NCBI GenBank assembly: GCA_003427395.1
Contig: BFEA01000023.1
Span: 1,880,692 to 1,909,268, forward strand
DNA from: Chara braunii
Taxonomy: Eukaryota; Streptophyta; Charophyceae; Charales; Characeae
Length of the DNA: 28,577 nucleotides
Direction of reading: 5' to 3'
Shown here: in pieces, positions 1 to 10,044 of the stretch
Layout of the letters: every line of letters begins with the position of its first letter
How positions within the stretch are numbered: the first letter of the stretch is position 1
Position numbers and translations under genes: made by a program
Notes under the pieces: generated by a model
What the model saw: only the letters and a program-made list of their open reading frames with translations
Databases searched by the model: none
Told to the model about the DNA's origin: nothing

Positions 1-180
1 AAACAGAATACATTCGGTTTTCTGCAGGCAAAAGCAGTCCCACAATCCCAACAAACAGAATACATTCGGTTTTCTGCAGGCAAAAGCAGTCCCACAATCC
101 CAACAAACAGAATACATTCGGTTTTCTGTTTTCCGCAGGCAAAAGCAGTCCCACAATTAAAAAAAAAAACAGAATACAAT
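1..180. repeat. 52-bp tandem repeat, about 3.3 copies
   Basis: Units begin at 1, 53 and 105, each opening AAACAGAATACATTCGG and continuing through GCAGGCAAAAGCAGTCCCAC. The first two units are identical. The third carries a small TTTTCCG-type insertion, and a short fourth start follows an A-run at about 167. The array begins at the window edge, so it extends upstream by an unknown amount. It is not coding in any frame I examined. A satellite or minisatellite is the simplest description. Confidence 0.95.
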
Positions 181-1300
181 AGAGCATCACAACACTTAAA
201 CAAAAACGGCCTTAGAAAGGATCACTCTTTCCAAATTGGATGGCTTGACCCGAATAGGAAAATATTCCAGGTCGACCACAGACACCTCAAAGAAGGCAAG
301 AGAACTGTCCAAGGCTAGGAGCCCCTCATCTTGTGCTATGGTCTTAGAGAAAGGACCGCTCTGAGCTCGTATCGATATCACGAAGGGCAGACTCAAGTTT
401 TGTCTGCCTCTGTGTTCGTGCGGACCATTGGCAGAACAGGATGTTCCAGTACAGCTTGCCTATGCCCCGGCTGTCGGGAACAGGTGGGGATAAGGGTCTG
501 CTCTCACAGTCCTCAGAACTGCAAAGCCGCCTGATTCAGGAATGTGGTCTAGGGTACAGTTCCACTACCATATTCCCCCAAACATAATGCATATGGGTTG
601 TATTTGAGTTTTAGGGGGGAAAAATGATGACTCAAAACATATATGCATTGTATTTTAACATTCCAACTGTTCGAATAACGACACACATGTGTTGCATTCA
701 AATAGAAGCAACGTATGTGGTGTATTTGTTTGCAACACATACGCAACATGTGCGGGGGAAGACAGTAGCCGCAGGGTAAGACGGAAAATAGACACCCACC
801 TTGCTATGTGACCACCCCAGCCCGTGAATAGCGGAGCTCGGGCATTGCATGTTTCCTTGCCGTTTTTGTGCTTACCCCTGATGTCCATGCCCCTCCGAAA
901 ATTAATAGCCCAGGTCCGAAAATTAATGGCCGTTTTGTGCTTACCCCGCATTCCATCACTCAGCCTTGTCTCTTCCCCAATGAAAGAGCTGCTCGAGACA
1001 AGGGCCGGATAGACCACGCAGTAAAGAAAGGCCAGTATATTTGGAGACAGGCATGGTGAGGGTGAGAAAGGGGCCAAAGGGGGAATTCCAAATAAAGTGT
1101 TTTGGCACCTTTACCGACTTACATGAGGGGATTTCCCCAGCTGTGCCACACATTTTTTTTCTTCACGAAGAGATCGCCTGCTTTCCAGCTTCTATCGGTT
1201 CTGTCAGTTTGCACTCGTCCGACGGCTGCCTTTTCAGTAGTCATTAGACTGAGGAAGGCTGAGGACGGTCTCAAGTATTTGCTAGAGTGCCATGAAACGA
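181..1300. other. No gene recognised
   Basis: Only short overlapping open frames are present here, with no recognisable domain. A short internal duplication occurs at about 855-950, where TTTTGTGCTTACCCC and CCGAAAATTAATxGCC each appear twice. I see nothing else I can support. Confidence 0.6.
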
Positions 1301-1308
1301 CATCCCAA

Positions 1309-1418
1309 CTTGGCCATTCGATCAGGCAATGCCCCTGACATGACGGTGTCAGGCCATCCAAAGTAGCAAAGAGGGGGGGGGAACGGCCGAGCTTGGCCAT
1401 TCGATCAGGCAATGCCCC
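1309..1418. repeat. Direct repeat pair, 82-bp period
   Basis: CTTGGCCATTCGATCAGGCA followed by ATGCCCCT occurs at 1309-1336 and again at 1391-1418. Both copies are followed by a short spacer with a G-run (GGGGGGG). This is a local tandem duplication with no coding potential. The stretch 1419-1920 beyond it holds nothing I recognise. Confidence 0.9.
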
Positions 1419-1920
1419 TTAGATGACAAAGAAGGGGGGGCTTTGCACACTTGATGAAATTACGGGAATTTGCCAAAGTGAGTTCAATGGAGCACAACTC
1501 AAATTCTCATTCATAAGAATGGGATGGATGTTCATCCATGCATCCAGACCACACCTCATTCCTAGGAATTCGCTGTGTACCTCAAAGGCTCAAACATCAT
1601 GATTTTTTTCTCACGACTTTTTTGTTTTTTCTTTCAGAGAAAGCACATTTGGACTTACAACGCTCCCCCATCGGATCGCGAAGTATCGTATGGCTGGAGA
1701 GCACCATCATACTCCGCCAAACCTCACCTGTCATTTTCTTCTTTTTATGCACTTCCCCACACCTGCAACACAGGTAGATTGAAGTCATATACTATGGCTA
1801 GTGGCGCCATGCCCCCCGAGGGGATCGCAAAGGAGAATGGAGAAAACTACTCCCTGCAAACAGCACTGTACCTTTCTTCGCCAGTTCGCTAAGATCACCT
1901 GTAGCACTAATTCGGAGAAG

Positions 1921-2000
1921 TTTAATATCTGATCCGTGGTCCATCGGACCACACGATATTAAATTATTTTTCTTCTGGGCCACGGGAAAGAAAAAAAAAA
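1921..2000 (+). mobile_element. SINE 3'-tail fragment, palindromic start
   Basis: From about 1945 the sequence is the 3' end of the SINE family that follows: GGACCACxxGATATTAAATTA, then CTGGGCCACGGG and an A-run at 1990-2000. Immediately before it, 1921-1943 is the inverted complement of the same tail (TTTAATATC ... GTGGTCC, then ATC, then GGACCAC ... GATATTAAA). This makes an imperfect hairpin, and suggests two SINE tails joined tail to tail or an inverted duplication. Confidence 0.7.
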
Positions 2001-2172
2001 GCACTGTACCAACTGGTCTAGCTCAGTTGGTACACCCATGAACTATTGAACCACACCCCTGAATTCAAATTCCAATTGAACCAGATGAGTACAAAACTCT
2101 GAATTTACCTGGGGCCGCTGGTTGCACCACATGATATTAAATTAATTTTTCTGGGCCGCAGGAAAAAAAAAA
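2001..2172 (+). mobile_element. tRNA-derived SINE, full-length copy
   Basis: The head is tRNA-like, with a pol III A-box match TAGCTCAGTTGG (2019-2030) and a B-box-like GAATTCAAATTCC (2061-2073), about 30 nt apart as in tRNA promoters. The body follows (CCAGATGAG, CTCTGAATTTACCTGGGGCC), then ATGATATTAAATTA, CTGGGCC and an A-run (2162-2172). The next copy starts directly after the A-run. The cloverleaf is not preserved, so this is a retroposon and not a tRNA gene. Confidence 0.85.
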
Positions 2173-2599
2173 AGCACTGTACCAACTGGCCTAGCTTTCA
2201 GTTTGTACACGCATTAACTGTCAAAATACACACCTGAGCTAGGCTACCAGAGTGGTCCGGGGTCACTTGCCCGACCGGGCCAAAAACAATGAAAAAAATA
2301 TTAAAAAAAAAAATAAACTTTATTTTTTTTTCGAAATGTGGTGCAGAATTTCGATGCGACCCTGAGGCAAAAGTTGTTCAGTTTATTTTTCTGCATACCA
2401 TAGTTTTTTTCCGGATTTTTTTGAATTTTTTTCTTTTTGCTGGGACCTTCCCTGGTCCTTGCACGGGCCGGCCACCGGGACCCGGGCGGCCCGGCTGGTA
2501 GCCTAGCACCTGAGTTAGAAAACTCCGAATTTAAATGGGGCCGGTTGGACCACATGATATTAAATTATTTTTTTCTGGGCCACGGTGGTGGGAAAAAAA
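2173..2599 (+). mobile_element. tRNA-derived SINE split by a MITE
   Basis: This is the second full SINE unit. Its tRNA-like head (GCACTGTACCAACTGGCCTAG) runs to CACCTGAG at 2231-2238. The body resumes at 2507 with a repeated CACCTGAG, then GTTAGAAAACTCCGAATTT, the ATGATATTAAATTA tail and an A-run. The interruption lies between the A-box and B-box and would disable internal pol III transcription of this copy. Confidence 0.85.
2239..2506. mobile_element. Short hAT-like MITE (type B), 268 bp
   Basis: The terminal inverted repeats CTAGGCTACCAG / CTGGTAGCCTAG (left TIR 2239-2250, right TIR 2495-2506) are flanked by a perfect 8-bp target duplication CACCTGAG (2231-2238 and 2507-2514). An 8-bp duplication and a C-x-AGG..CCAG terminus fit hAT-type nonautonomous elements. 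The interior is T-rich with a block (CCCTGAGGCAAAAGTTGTTC) that is also present in the larger type-C MITE. It has no coding capacity. Confidence 0.85.
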
Positions 2600-3493
2600 C
2601 AGCACTGTACCAACTGGCCTAGCTCAGTTGCTACACCCATTGTTGAATTACACACCTGAGCAGGGTTGCCAGGCCGAACATACGGAGGCCCCTAAGCTGA
2701 CCCCCGAACGTTCGGGCGTTCGGGTCCCCGTGAAAGGGTTCGGACCCCGCAAAAAAATATTTCGGCACCTAAATATTATTTGGTTTTTCTGAATTTTTTT
2801 GTGTGAGTTCTTTGTGATGTAAGGTATCTCCCTGTTAATTTTGAAGCCATTCTGTTCATCCAAAAAAACATGAAAAATCGGCAAAGATGGTGGTGTCAAA
2901 ACTTGCTTGCCCACTCGCTAATTTGTTTTTTATCTCTTCTGACTTTTTGTTTTTCCTTTATTTCGGGGCATGAAAAAAAATATTATTTTTTCAAATTTTA
3001 TTTGTAAATTCTTTATTTTCTCATGGCATTTGTCACAGCCAAACAAAAACGAAAAATCGCCAAAGATGGCGGTGTCAAAAACGTGCTCGCCCACTCAATA
3101 ATTTCATTCTCGTTTGTTTTCCCCTAATTTTTATCATTATTATTTATTTTTAGTAGTTGATTTTTATTTCAAATTTGGCAAAGAATTTGGATGTAACGTT
3201 GAGGCAAATGTTGTTTAGTTTATTCTCATGCATAACATATTATTTTTTCAGTTTTTTTTTTTTTTTTTTTTTTGGGTCCTTGGCCGAACGTGTCAAGAGA
3301 CCCCAACGTTCGGGCGTTCGGGTTCGGGCGTTCGGGTTCGGGCGTTCGGCCCATCCCGAACGCCGGCAACCCTGCACCTGAGTTCAAATTTCAATTGAAC
3401 CAGATGAGTAGAAAAATATGATTTTACCTGGGGCAGGTCGAACCACATGATATTATTTTTATTTTTTCTCTGGGCCACGGAAACAAATAAAAC
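2600..3493 (+). mobile_element. tRNA-derived SINE split by a larger MITE
   Basis: The head (AGCACTGTACCAACTGGCCT, A-box CTAGCTCAGTTGCTA) runs to CACCTGAG at 2653-2660. The body resumes at 3375 with the duplicated CACCTGAG leading into the B-box (GAGTTCAAATTTC), then CCAGATGAG and the ATGATATTA tail, ending in an A-rich run at about 3480-3491. The interruption falls at the same base of the SINE consensus as in the preceding unit. Confidence 0.85.
2661..3374. mobile_element. hAT-like MITE (type C), 714 bp
   Basis: The termini CAGGGTTGCC / GGCAACCCTG (left TIR 2661-2670, right TIR 3365-3374) have an 8-bp target duplication CACCTGAG on both sides. Both ends are GC-rich, with repeated CGTTCGGG motifs of the kind expected for transposase-binding subterminal repeats. 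The interior is AT-rich and contains two diverged copies of a unit ending in AAAGATGGYGGTGTCAAAA plus GCTYGCCCACT (about 2880 and 3060). It has no transposase frame and is nonautonomous. Confidence 0.88.
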
Positions 3494-3690
3494 AGCACTG
3501 CACCAACTGGCCTAACTCAGTTGGTACACCCATGAGCTTTTGAAATACAGACCTGAGTTCAAATGTCAATTGAACCAGATGAGTAGAAACTTAGAAAACT
3601 CTGAATTGACCTGGGGCCGGTCAGATGATATCTCACTGTCTGCCCTTTCTCAAAAGAAAGAAATGAAAAAAAAAAAAAAAAAAAAAAAAA
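3494..3690 (+). mobile_element. tRNA-derived SINE, variant 3' end
   Basis: This copy is uninterrupted, with TAACTCAGTTGG as the A-box (3513-3524) and GAGTTCAAATGTC as the B-box (from 3555). The 3' part differs from the upstream copies: after CTGGGGCCGGTC it reads AGATGATATCTCACTG and CTGCCCTTTCTC, and it ends in a 25-base A-run (3666-3690). This defines a second 3'-end subfamily, shared with the next copy. Confidence 0.8.
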
Positions 3691-3870
3691 CACTGTTTCA
3701 TGCCAACAGCACTGAATCAACTGGTCTAGCTCAGTTGCGACACCAGTGAACTGTTGAAAAAACAGACCTGAACCAGGTGAGTAAAAAACTCTGAATTTAC
3801 CTGGAGCCGGTCCAGATGCCATAACAAGGTTGTCCGCCCTTTCTCGGAAAACGCAGAAAAAGAGAAGGCA
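3691..3870 (+). mobile_element. tRNA-derived SINE, variant 3' end, decayed
   Basis: The A-box is TAGCTCAGTTGC (about 3728). The B-box region is largely deleted (ACCTGAACCAGGTGAG). The 3' part (GGTCCAGATGCCATAACA, then TCCGCCCTTTCTCGG) matches the variant tail of the previous copy, and the A-run is degenerate. It is the last unit of the array; its 3' limit is approximate. Confidence 0.65.
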
Positions 3871-4009
3871 AGACCAACTACGGAAAAAAGGAAGGCAGGT
3901 AGAAGGAGCCCAGGAAATCCCCTCCTAAAAAAAGGGAAAGGATCAGCCCCAGTTCTGACTGCACTGCGACCACAAATATCCAATTAGTAATACCAAGACC
4001 AGGTCTCAT

Positions 4010-4942
4010 CCAAAATGAGATGCCAGTGTGACTCAGCAGTGGCAAGTTCGCTTTTTCCCGACCGCAAAGGCAGCAATTTTTCCTAAAAAAGGCCGTAGAG
4101 CATACTCACGCTAGGATTTTCCTGAAGGATGTCTCTTATGGGACCGTGACTGGGTGTTGTTGGGTGACTTACCGGACAATCTGCAACTCAACAAGGGTTC
4201 GGGCTACGTTGCCCAAGCTGCTCGGGCTGTAGGCTGTGACGTTATTTGGAACGGCAGGAACATGTTTGAGGGCTTGGAAATGTCTAACAAAGAAATCAGA
4301 GCTGTGTTTTGAGGCTCCCTGCGACGCATCGTTCAGGCAGATTGGCGGAGAAAAGGTGGATCGAGATCAGGAGCCTGGTTTGGCTCAACATGGGCCCTGG
4401 ATGGGAAATTAGCAAGCTTCCAGGATGGTAAGTTAACTTTGGGAGATTGGTTTTGGGCTAGGTAGCAGACAACGAACCTGAGCACTCGGTTAAACTTCCA
4501 CAGGAGGAAGGCAGGAGGGTTTAAGAGAATTGAGGAAGGAGCGCTACCTTGGTCCTATTCTGGTCCGACGGGACTCGGCTGCCGCTGTAGGCAGCATCGT
4601 GCAAGAATTAGGATTCAATAGTTTTTCAGGATTGTGGGGTTTTGCAGGCTCGCAGCTCTTATTTTTGGGGGTTCCTGGTTTGTTCCGGTTTTCGGCCTGG
4701 TGCTCTTTGTTACCAGGGGTTGGGATTTCAGGGCAGCGGCCCGGCTTTGGCCATTTCTGTCCCTAGCTATTTTCCAGACCCTTGTTTGGTTTTCTGTGAT
4801 AAAAATTGGTAAGCAGGAGTCAGTTCTATGATTCAGCCAACTGGCTGTAAGCTAAACCGGCTGATGCTGCCGGGATAACTCCGGGTTGAATTGTGAGGTC
4901 CACGGCCTCTGGTCCTTGTTTCGGAATATAAAGTAAAGATTG

Positions 4943-4971
<29 letters not shown>
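4010..4971 (+). mobile_element. LINE 3' end, decayed (copy 1)
   Basis: With frameshifts and a TGA, this encodes the C-terminal tail of an L1-type ORF2. A Cys-x-Cys (RCQC) appears near 4019, then WDRDWVLLGDLPDN, GYVAQAARAVGCDVIW (4202-4249), QADWRRK and WFGSTWAL. The same residues in the same order occur in copy 2 (21.2-22.0 kb), where the zinc-binding zf-RVT motif is intact. The 3' UTR carries TGTGAGGTCCACGGCCTCTG, also shared with copy 2, and ends in a 29-base A-run (4943-4971). The RT domain itself is absent, so the insertion is 5'-truncated. Confidence 0.75.
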
Positions 4972-4973
<2 letters not shown>

Positions 4974-5107
4974 CTTTCCTGAATATATCTAACTGCAATT
5001 ACAGATAGAGCTGTCAGGGGATACTCATACCAAGACCTTTTCTCACAAAATCTGCAGCCTCTTTTTTTTTTTGGTTTTCTGGTACTTTGCAGCCAGGTGA
5101 GTGAACC

Positions 5108-5154
5108 ACCGCACTACGGATTAGAAAAAAAAAAAAAAAAAGAAACCGCACTAC
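5108..5154 (+). mobile_element. Tiny poly(A) retroposition scar with 10-bp TSD
   Basis: ACCGCACTAC occurs at 5108-5117 and again at 5145-5154. Between the copies lie only GGATTAG, a long A-run and GAA (27 bp). A perfect short direct repeat around an A-tailed fragment is the mark of target-primed reverse transcription. This would be an extremely 5'-truncated LINE- or SINE-derived insertion. Confidence 0.65.
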
Positions 5155-5482
5155 TCACCCCACCTCAATTTTCTTGGCGAGCACTCACCTCTAAAATACT
5201 CAACAACATGTCAGCGCCAGACACACCCACCACATTCATATCCAGATCGACACACCTGGATGGTTGCTGTGTGATGGTTCACTCACCCCACCAGTTCCTA
5301 ACTGCAGTGACCTGGTCCAATAGTGAGTGTCCTTACGTTCCGAGGAGTACACAAAGACAATACTGTCAAATCACCGTGAAGGGTGAGCGCCGTAATGTCC
5401 CACCACAAATCACCTGTTGCAGGCTGGGAAAACGAACAGTGAAGTGAGTAGTGACCATGCACTGAGTTTCCCCAAAGCTCAA

Positions 5483-5534
5483 TGTTTGTTTGTTTGTTTG
5501 TTTGTTTGTTTGTTTGTTTGTTTGTTCGTTTGTT
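5483..5534. repeat. (TTTG)n microsatellite
   Basis: About 12 units of TTTG/TGTT, with one TTCG interruption near the 3' end. The repeat produces spurious KQTNKQTN-type and FVCLFVCL-type peptides on the two strands. Confidence 0.97.
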
Positions 5535-8500
5535 TTTTGTGAACACACACACCCAGCCCCTTCTATGGGCACCAGTCCGGTTGCTTTTCCCCAGCAACAC
5601 ATGGGTCAAGGAAAACGAGTTTTAATCCTGTCCATTCCCACCTTTTTTATTTTTGTTTCGTTTCAGACAGGATGTCATGCTCAATGGTTAACAAGATGTC
5701 CGCGCCCTCCTGCAAAGCCGGAGACTATTTTAGGAAACATCATGCTCATTGAGCCTCCTTATACGGGACTTTTTTTTTTCTTTGTTCTCTTTTCGGGGGG
5801 ACTACGGAACTCTTTTTTGCACACCATGGCCTGAGGAGCATGGAATTCATTTTCAAAACTGCAGCCATTGGATGGATGATTTATGATCCAATGGAAATCA
5901 ATTTCACTCCGATTTTATTATTTCAGAGATACTGTCCCATGCCTGTCACACAGTCTTGCATCGACACAATCTGCATGTTAGTTGGACCTCCCTCCAGAGG
6001 TAGCTACAAATTCCTATACCGGCTCGGCAGGTGGCCACAAATTCCTATACAAGCGGAGAAGCCCCGGACATTACGGCCTGTGGGATTCCATTTTCCCTTT
6101 ATCACCTTTTGGGCGAGATACCCCACCACTTTCACTTAAACCACCGGCAACCCGCCCAGCTTGCCTGCATGGGCCGCAGATAAGTTTACCCTAATGGATG
6201 TCAGCACCTCCAGCGAGGGTGCAACAAATTAAGCATTTTTCTTAACTTCTTCAATCTGCAAAAAGTCAGCGACTTGAGGGATCCTACTATAAGGGAAAAT
6301 TATTGAAAAAAAAAAAGAAAAAAAAAGTTTGGCCTGTCAAAAGGGAGGCGCAGCTACTGGCAAATGCTCGGTCCTTGTATTAGCCAGGCCCCCACCGGCA
6401 GCCCCAACCCTGCACCCTAAACCACCAGGGCAAAGGGCAAGCATGCAGTTACCTCCCTCCACCGAGAGAGGTAACCTCCCTTCATCAAGAAAGCTAGATA
6501 GCTATGCTTAAAAGGGTCCACTGTATAGCCTTAGAAATAGTGGTAGGTATAGGAAGGTGAAAGAATTTGAGAGCAGAATATAGTGTAGTGTAGAGAAAAC
6601 AAACAAAAAAAAGAAAAAAGAAAAAGTATTCCAGTGCAAATACGACAAATGTCTGCCAATGCCAGGCCCAAACCCCCTGATGGTTCAGTAGTCAAGGTTG
6701 GTAAAAGCGAGCTTTGGGAAAATGAGGCTCGGAGGTGCTGGACTTCCCGGTGGCTTAAACCACCAGTGATCATCCCAGCCTTTGAAAATCACAGGGCTGG
6801 GGAAAGGCTCAGAGTTTCGGAGTGCCCGTCGCAAAAAAGCTAGCGGCACCAGGGAAACTTCGCACCACGGCAGGTTCGATTTTTTGCAGGTCCAGACAAA
6901 AATCCACAACAGGAAAAAGAGGGACCACTATCCTCAAGAATATGGAATGCTGTGTCCAAGCCTCGGATCGCACTTTCTCACGGGAGTTTCAGGCAGTAAT
7001 ATTTTCCAGGCAGATATATGGTGCAGGAACGGTTGTTATCAAAAGACCAGAAAGAACAACACCGAGAGTTCTCTCACCTTGAGTAACTGCCCCCCTACTA
7101 TTGGCCTGGCTTCACCCTCCCATACCACCTCCTCCATCCAGCACCAGTGTTTTCTTCGCTCCGGGAAGGTGGGATAAGCCTCTAAAAGCAAAGAGAGATG
7201 GAATCCCACATTACTTACCAGCTTTGCTACAAAGAAGTGAGCAGCACAGGCAGGAAAAGACCACCAGCTTTGCCTGCTACAAAGAAGTGAGCAGCACAGG
7301 CAAAAAAAAAAAACACCAGCGGCAAAAGTTTTCGGAGGTGGTTGGCCTCAAATTCGCTTCTTCAACCACCAGTCCCGCCGAACACTTTCGCCCAACGCTC
7401 GATTTGCCTGCTTCCTGTCTACCGAACTCTTCCGTTGCAAGGGCCTACCGAGCACCACCACCCTTTTTGGTCCCATAGCCCGAGCCATTCTGTGGCCCAG
7501 TGTTAACTGGTGCCTACTCACAGGTAGCTGGGCAGGGTACTGGTAAGGGATGGATATGATTGTATTAGAAAGTAAAAAAACAAGGAGCCTCCTTTTCACC
7601 TGACCTGACATCACAACAGGGTCCTACCTTACGGAGCTACCTTACCTTCTTCCCCCGAACATAACACCACATCATCATGAACATCTACAACATTACTAGC
7701 CATATTCTACAGTCATGATGCCTGGGGCATCAAGGGGAGACGGAAGTCAGTCCAGCAGGCCAGCTATTCAATCCAGAAGGCCAAATTGACCAGCAGCTCC
7801 ATGTCCACCAGTACAGAATTGCCCGAACTCAACTCCAACCTGATCCTATCCAGACGAACCATCAACATCTGCGGTCTACTAGTCCTGCCAGCTCTTTTTC
7901 TTTTCTTTTCGATAGCAACCATATTACCCAAAGCCTCCATTGAATTGTGTCATGGATAAGCCTGAGTTCTCCGATCATGGTTCCAAGAATTGCTCGAATT
8001 TCTCGAGATAGGGCCGCCTACAGAGTGCCCTCTTGCAACCGGGGCACATAGGACAAAGCACATATCCTACGATCCTCTCCCTCTATCCCCCCAAGTGACT
8101 CAAATCTCCTGCAGCGAAACCTGAGCAATACAAGGAGCTTTCCCCAGCTGATGTCTCGCTTTGACCTACAACCGACCGCACTATTCCCACTTGTTCTCCA
8201 GAAAGGATGCGTGAACCCAGTAGGCCAAACTGACCAGCCTCCCCGCGTACATCACGACAATATCTGGCAAGGGTGCAGGACAGTGGTGGTCTAAAAGGAA
8301 ATTCCACCCGCAGCCATCTTTTGCTGAACCTTGGGCAGCCTGATCACAATTCGATGTCAGTAATACGAGCTGCGGTTTTCATGGCCCATAAAGGCAGCCA
8401 ACCTGACTACCAGACAATGCAGATCATTCTGGACGCAGGACACACCACACCTAAAGCACCTGCCCCTCTTCTTTTTGAAGGCAAGCGCTGTCCTAATTTA

Positions 8501-8812
8501 AATGGGACCAAAAGACCCACTTCACACAGTCCTACTGGCATGTTCTACCAGCAACGCCTGGGATGGCCTCCAAATTCTGCAACAATGCACAAGGGGGCTG
8601 CAGGGCCTTCCATCAGCCACCCATCAGCAAGCAGTGGCGGTCATGAAAACAGACTGCGGCCATTGCCCTGGAGTGACCTGGAATATCCAACCACAACTGC
8701 AACAGTTCAGGCCAGAGACCCAGTTTCTTCATTCAGCTGCTATTCGCTTTCAAGGTCACCCAAAGCTTGGTGAATCCAGTGGAAAAAAAGAAAGGTTCAA
8801 CAAAATAGGTTT
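5535..8812. other. No gene recognised; one local duplication
   Basis: Short open frames on both strands show no domain, no consistent reading frame and no paired splice sites that I could follow. The one clear structure is a direct repeat: CTACAAAGAAGTGAGCAGCA plus CAGG at about 7228-7251 and again at about 7279-7301, each preceded by ACCAGCTTTG. A-rich runs at 6304-6327 and 6603-6626 may be old retroposon tails. Confidence 0.5.
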
Positions 8813-8905
8813 TTAGCTCTCATCAAGACTGAAGTTTTTTTTACTTTTTTTATTATAACTTTTTGCTCTCATCACGACTGAAGTTTTTAGCTCTCATCAC
8901 GACTG
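8813..8905 (+). repeat. Short dispersed-tandem repeat (AGCTCTCATCACGACTGAAG)
   Basis: GCTCTCATCAxGACTGAAGTTTTT occurs from about 8815 and 8869, with a third partial copy at about 8890. A T-rich spacer separates the first two. The last copy runs into unrelated sequence at GACTGGACG. Confidence 0.8.
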
Positions 8906-9349
8906 GACGCTCTTTGTTGCCTGGAAAAGGGCCATCAAGACAGCCCTCACCCCCCCCGCAGTCCAAACTGGCTGGTCACTGCGACGCCTGGTGCAGAAAA
9001 GCCTGGGACGCGAAACAAGTGTCTCCTCTTGCTAGGCAGCTATCCTTCCTCTCTCACGTCACATGAAAACTTCCCCTTCCATAGGCACAGTGATGTTTGG
9101 ACAAACACTGATGTCGCCCTGCAGGTAGATAATCATGCAACACGGCGATGGCCACAAGCAGCGAGGTGGAAGGAGAGGAGATAGCCACTGCTCAGCGAGG
9201 CACAAACCACCGGGGACTGATTACCATCATCCCAGTGGCGATGACAGCCCAATTACAACTCCTGCTCCAGTCATCTAGCACCCAGGGTGAGTTCTTGTGG
9301 GTTAAGCAGTCCATTCGGATTCAAAACATCTTTCACTGTTTTCTTTGGA

Positions 9350-9553
9350 GAGAGAGACAGAGAGAGAGAGAGAGAGAAGGGGAGAGAAGGGAAAAGAGAG
9401 AAGAGGGGAGAGAGACAGAGAGAAGGGGAGAGAGAGAGAGAAGGGGAGAGAGAGAGAGAAGGGGAGCGAGAGAGAGAAGGGAAGAGAGAAAAATAGAGGG
9501 AGGGAGAGAGAGAGAGAGAAGGGAAGAGAGAGAGGGAGAGAGAGAGAGAGAGA
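9350..9553 (+). repeat. (GA)n-rich imperfect purine tract
   Basis: About 200 bp of almost pure GA/GGGA repeats; AGAAGGGGAGAGAGAGAG is the recurring sub-unit. It opens all frames on both strands and creates spurious 90-180 residue peptides rich in R/E/G or S/L/P. Confidence 0.97.
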
Positions 9554-9905
9554 AACAACACTCCTTCCATTCTGGGGAGTGGAAATCCAGTTCACCACAA
9601 CCGGAAGGAAAAGTAAAACGAAGTAACCCACAAACGCTTCTCCCAATCGAGGTAAGAGAACCAGAGCCACTGCTTCCAAGGGACACTTCCTGAGTGCTAA
9701 CTATAGGGCCAGCAGCGTTGATTGCCTTCCCAAGGAAAGACCGACTCCCAGTCCTCTCTGACCGGTAATCCCATTTGCACATCCACGTCTCGAGACCACT
9801 ACTCCCCACATTAGCGTCTGGCGACCACCCAGACCTCCTCCGGCGTTCATGAAACGTCTAATGACAGCACCAGTACCACCAACTTCATCTGCACTGCCTG
9901 CAACC

Positions 9906-9957
9906 CAAGTCACCTCTCCCCATTCACATGCATAGTCACCTCTCCCCATTCACATGC
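9906..9957 (+). repeat. 26-bp tandem duplication
   Basis: AGTCACCTCTCCCCATTCAC plus ATGCAT occurs twice in direct succession, perfectly conserved. Just downstream a second small pair, AGGGCGTAAGGAACA, occurs at about 9994 and 10028. Confidence 0.92.
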
Positions 9958-10044
9958 ATACTAAAGGGAGGTCCAATCTCTGATCTTGTAACAGGGCGTA
10001 AGGAACACCCAAAAACGCTCAATGTGATAGCAGGGCGTAAGGAA

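Noticed and set aside
2015-2075. A tRNA gene
   Set aside because: A-box and B-box matches are present, but the acceptor and anticodon stems do not form, and the sequence recurs in an A-tailed array. It is a SINE head.
8273-8816. 166-codon and 104-codon overlapping plus-strand frames
   Set aside because: No recognisable domain and no splice context. Two competing frames in a low-stop-density region suggest chance.
9148-9809. Several 90-180 codon frames on both strands
   Set aside because: All are products of the GA-rich tract (RERERE / SLSLSP); none continues sensibly outside it.
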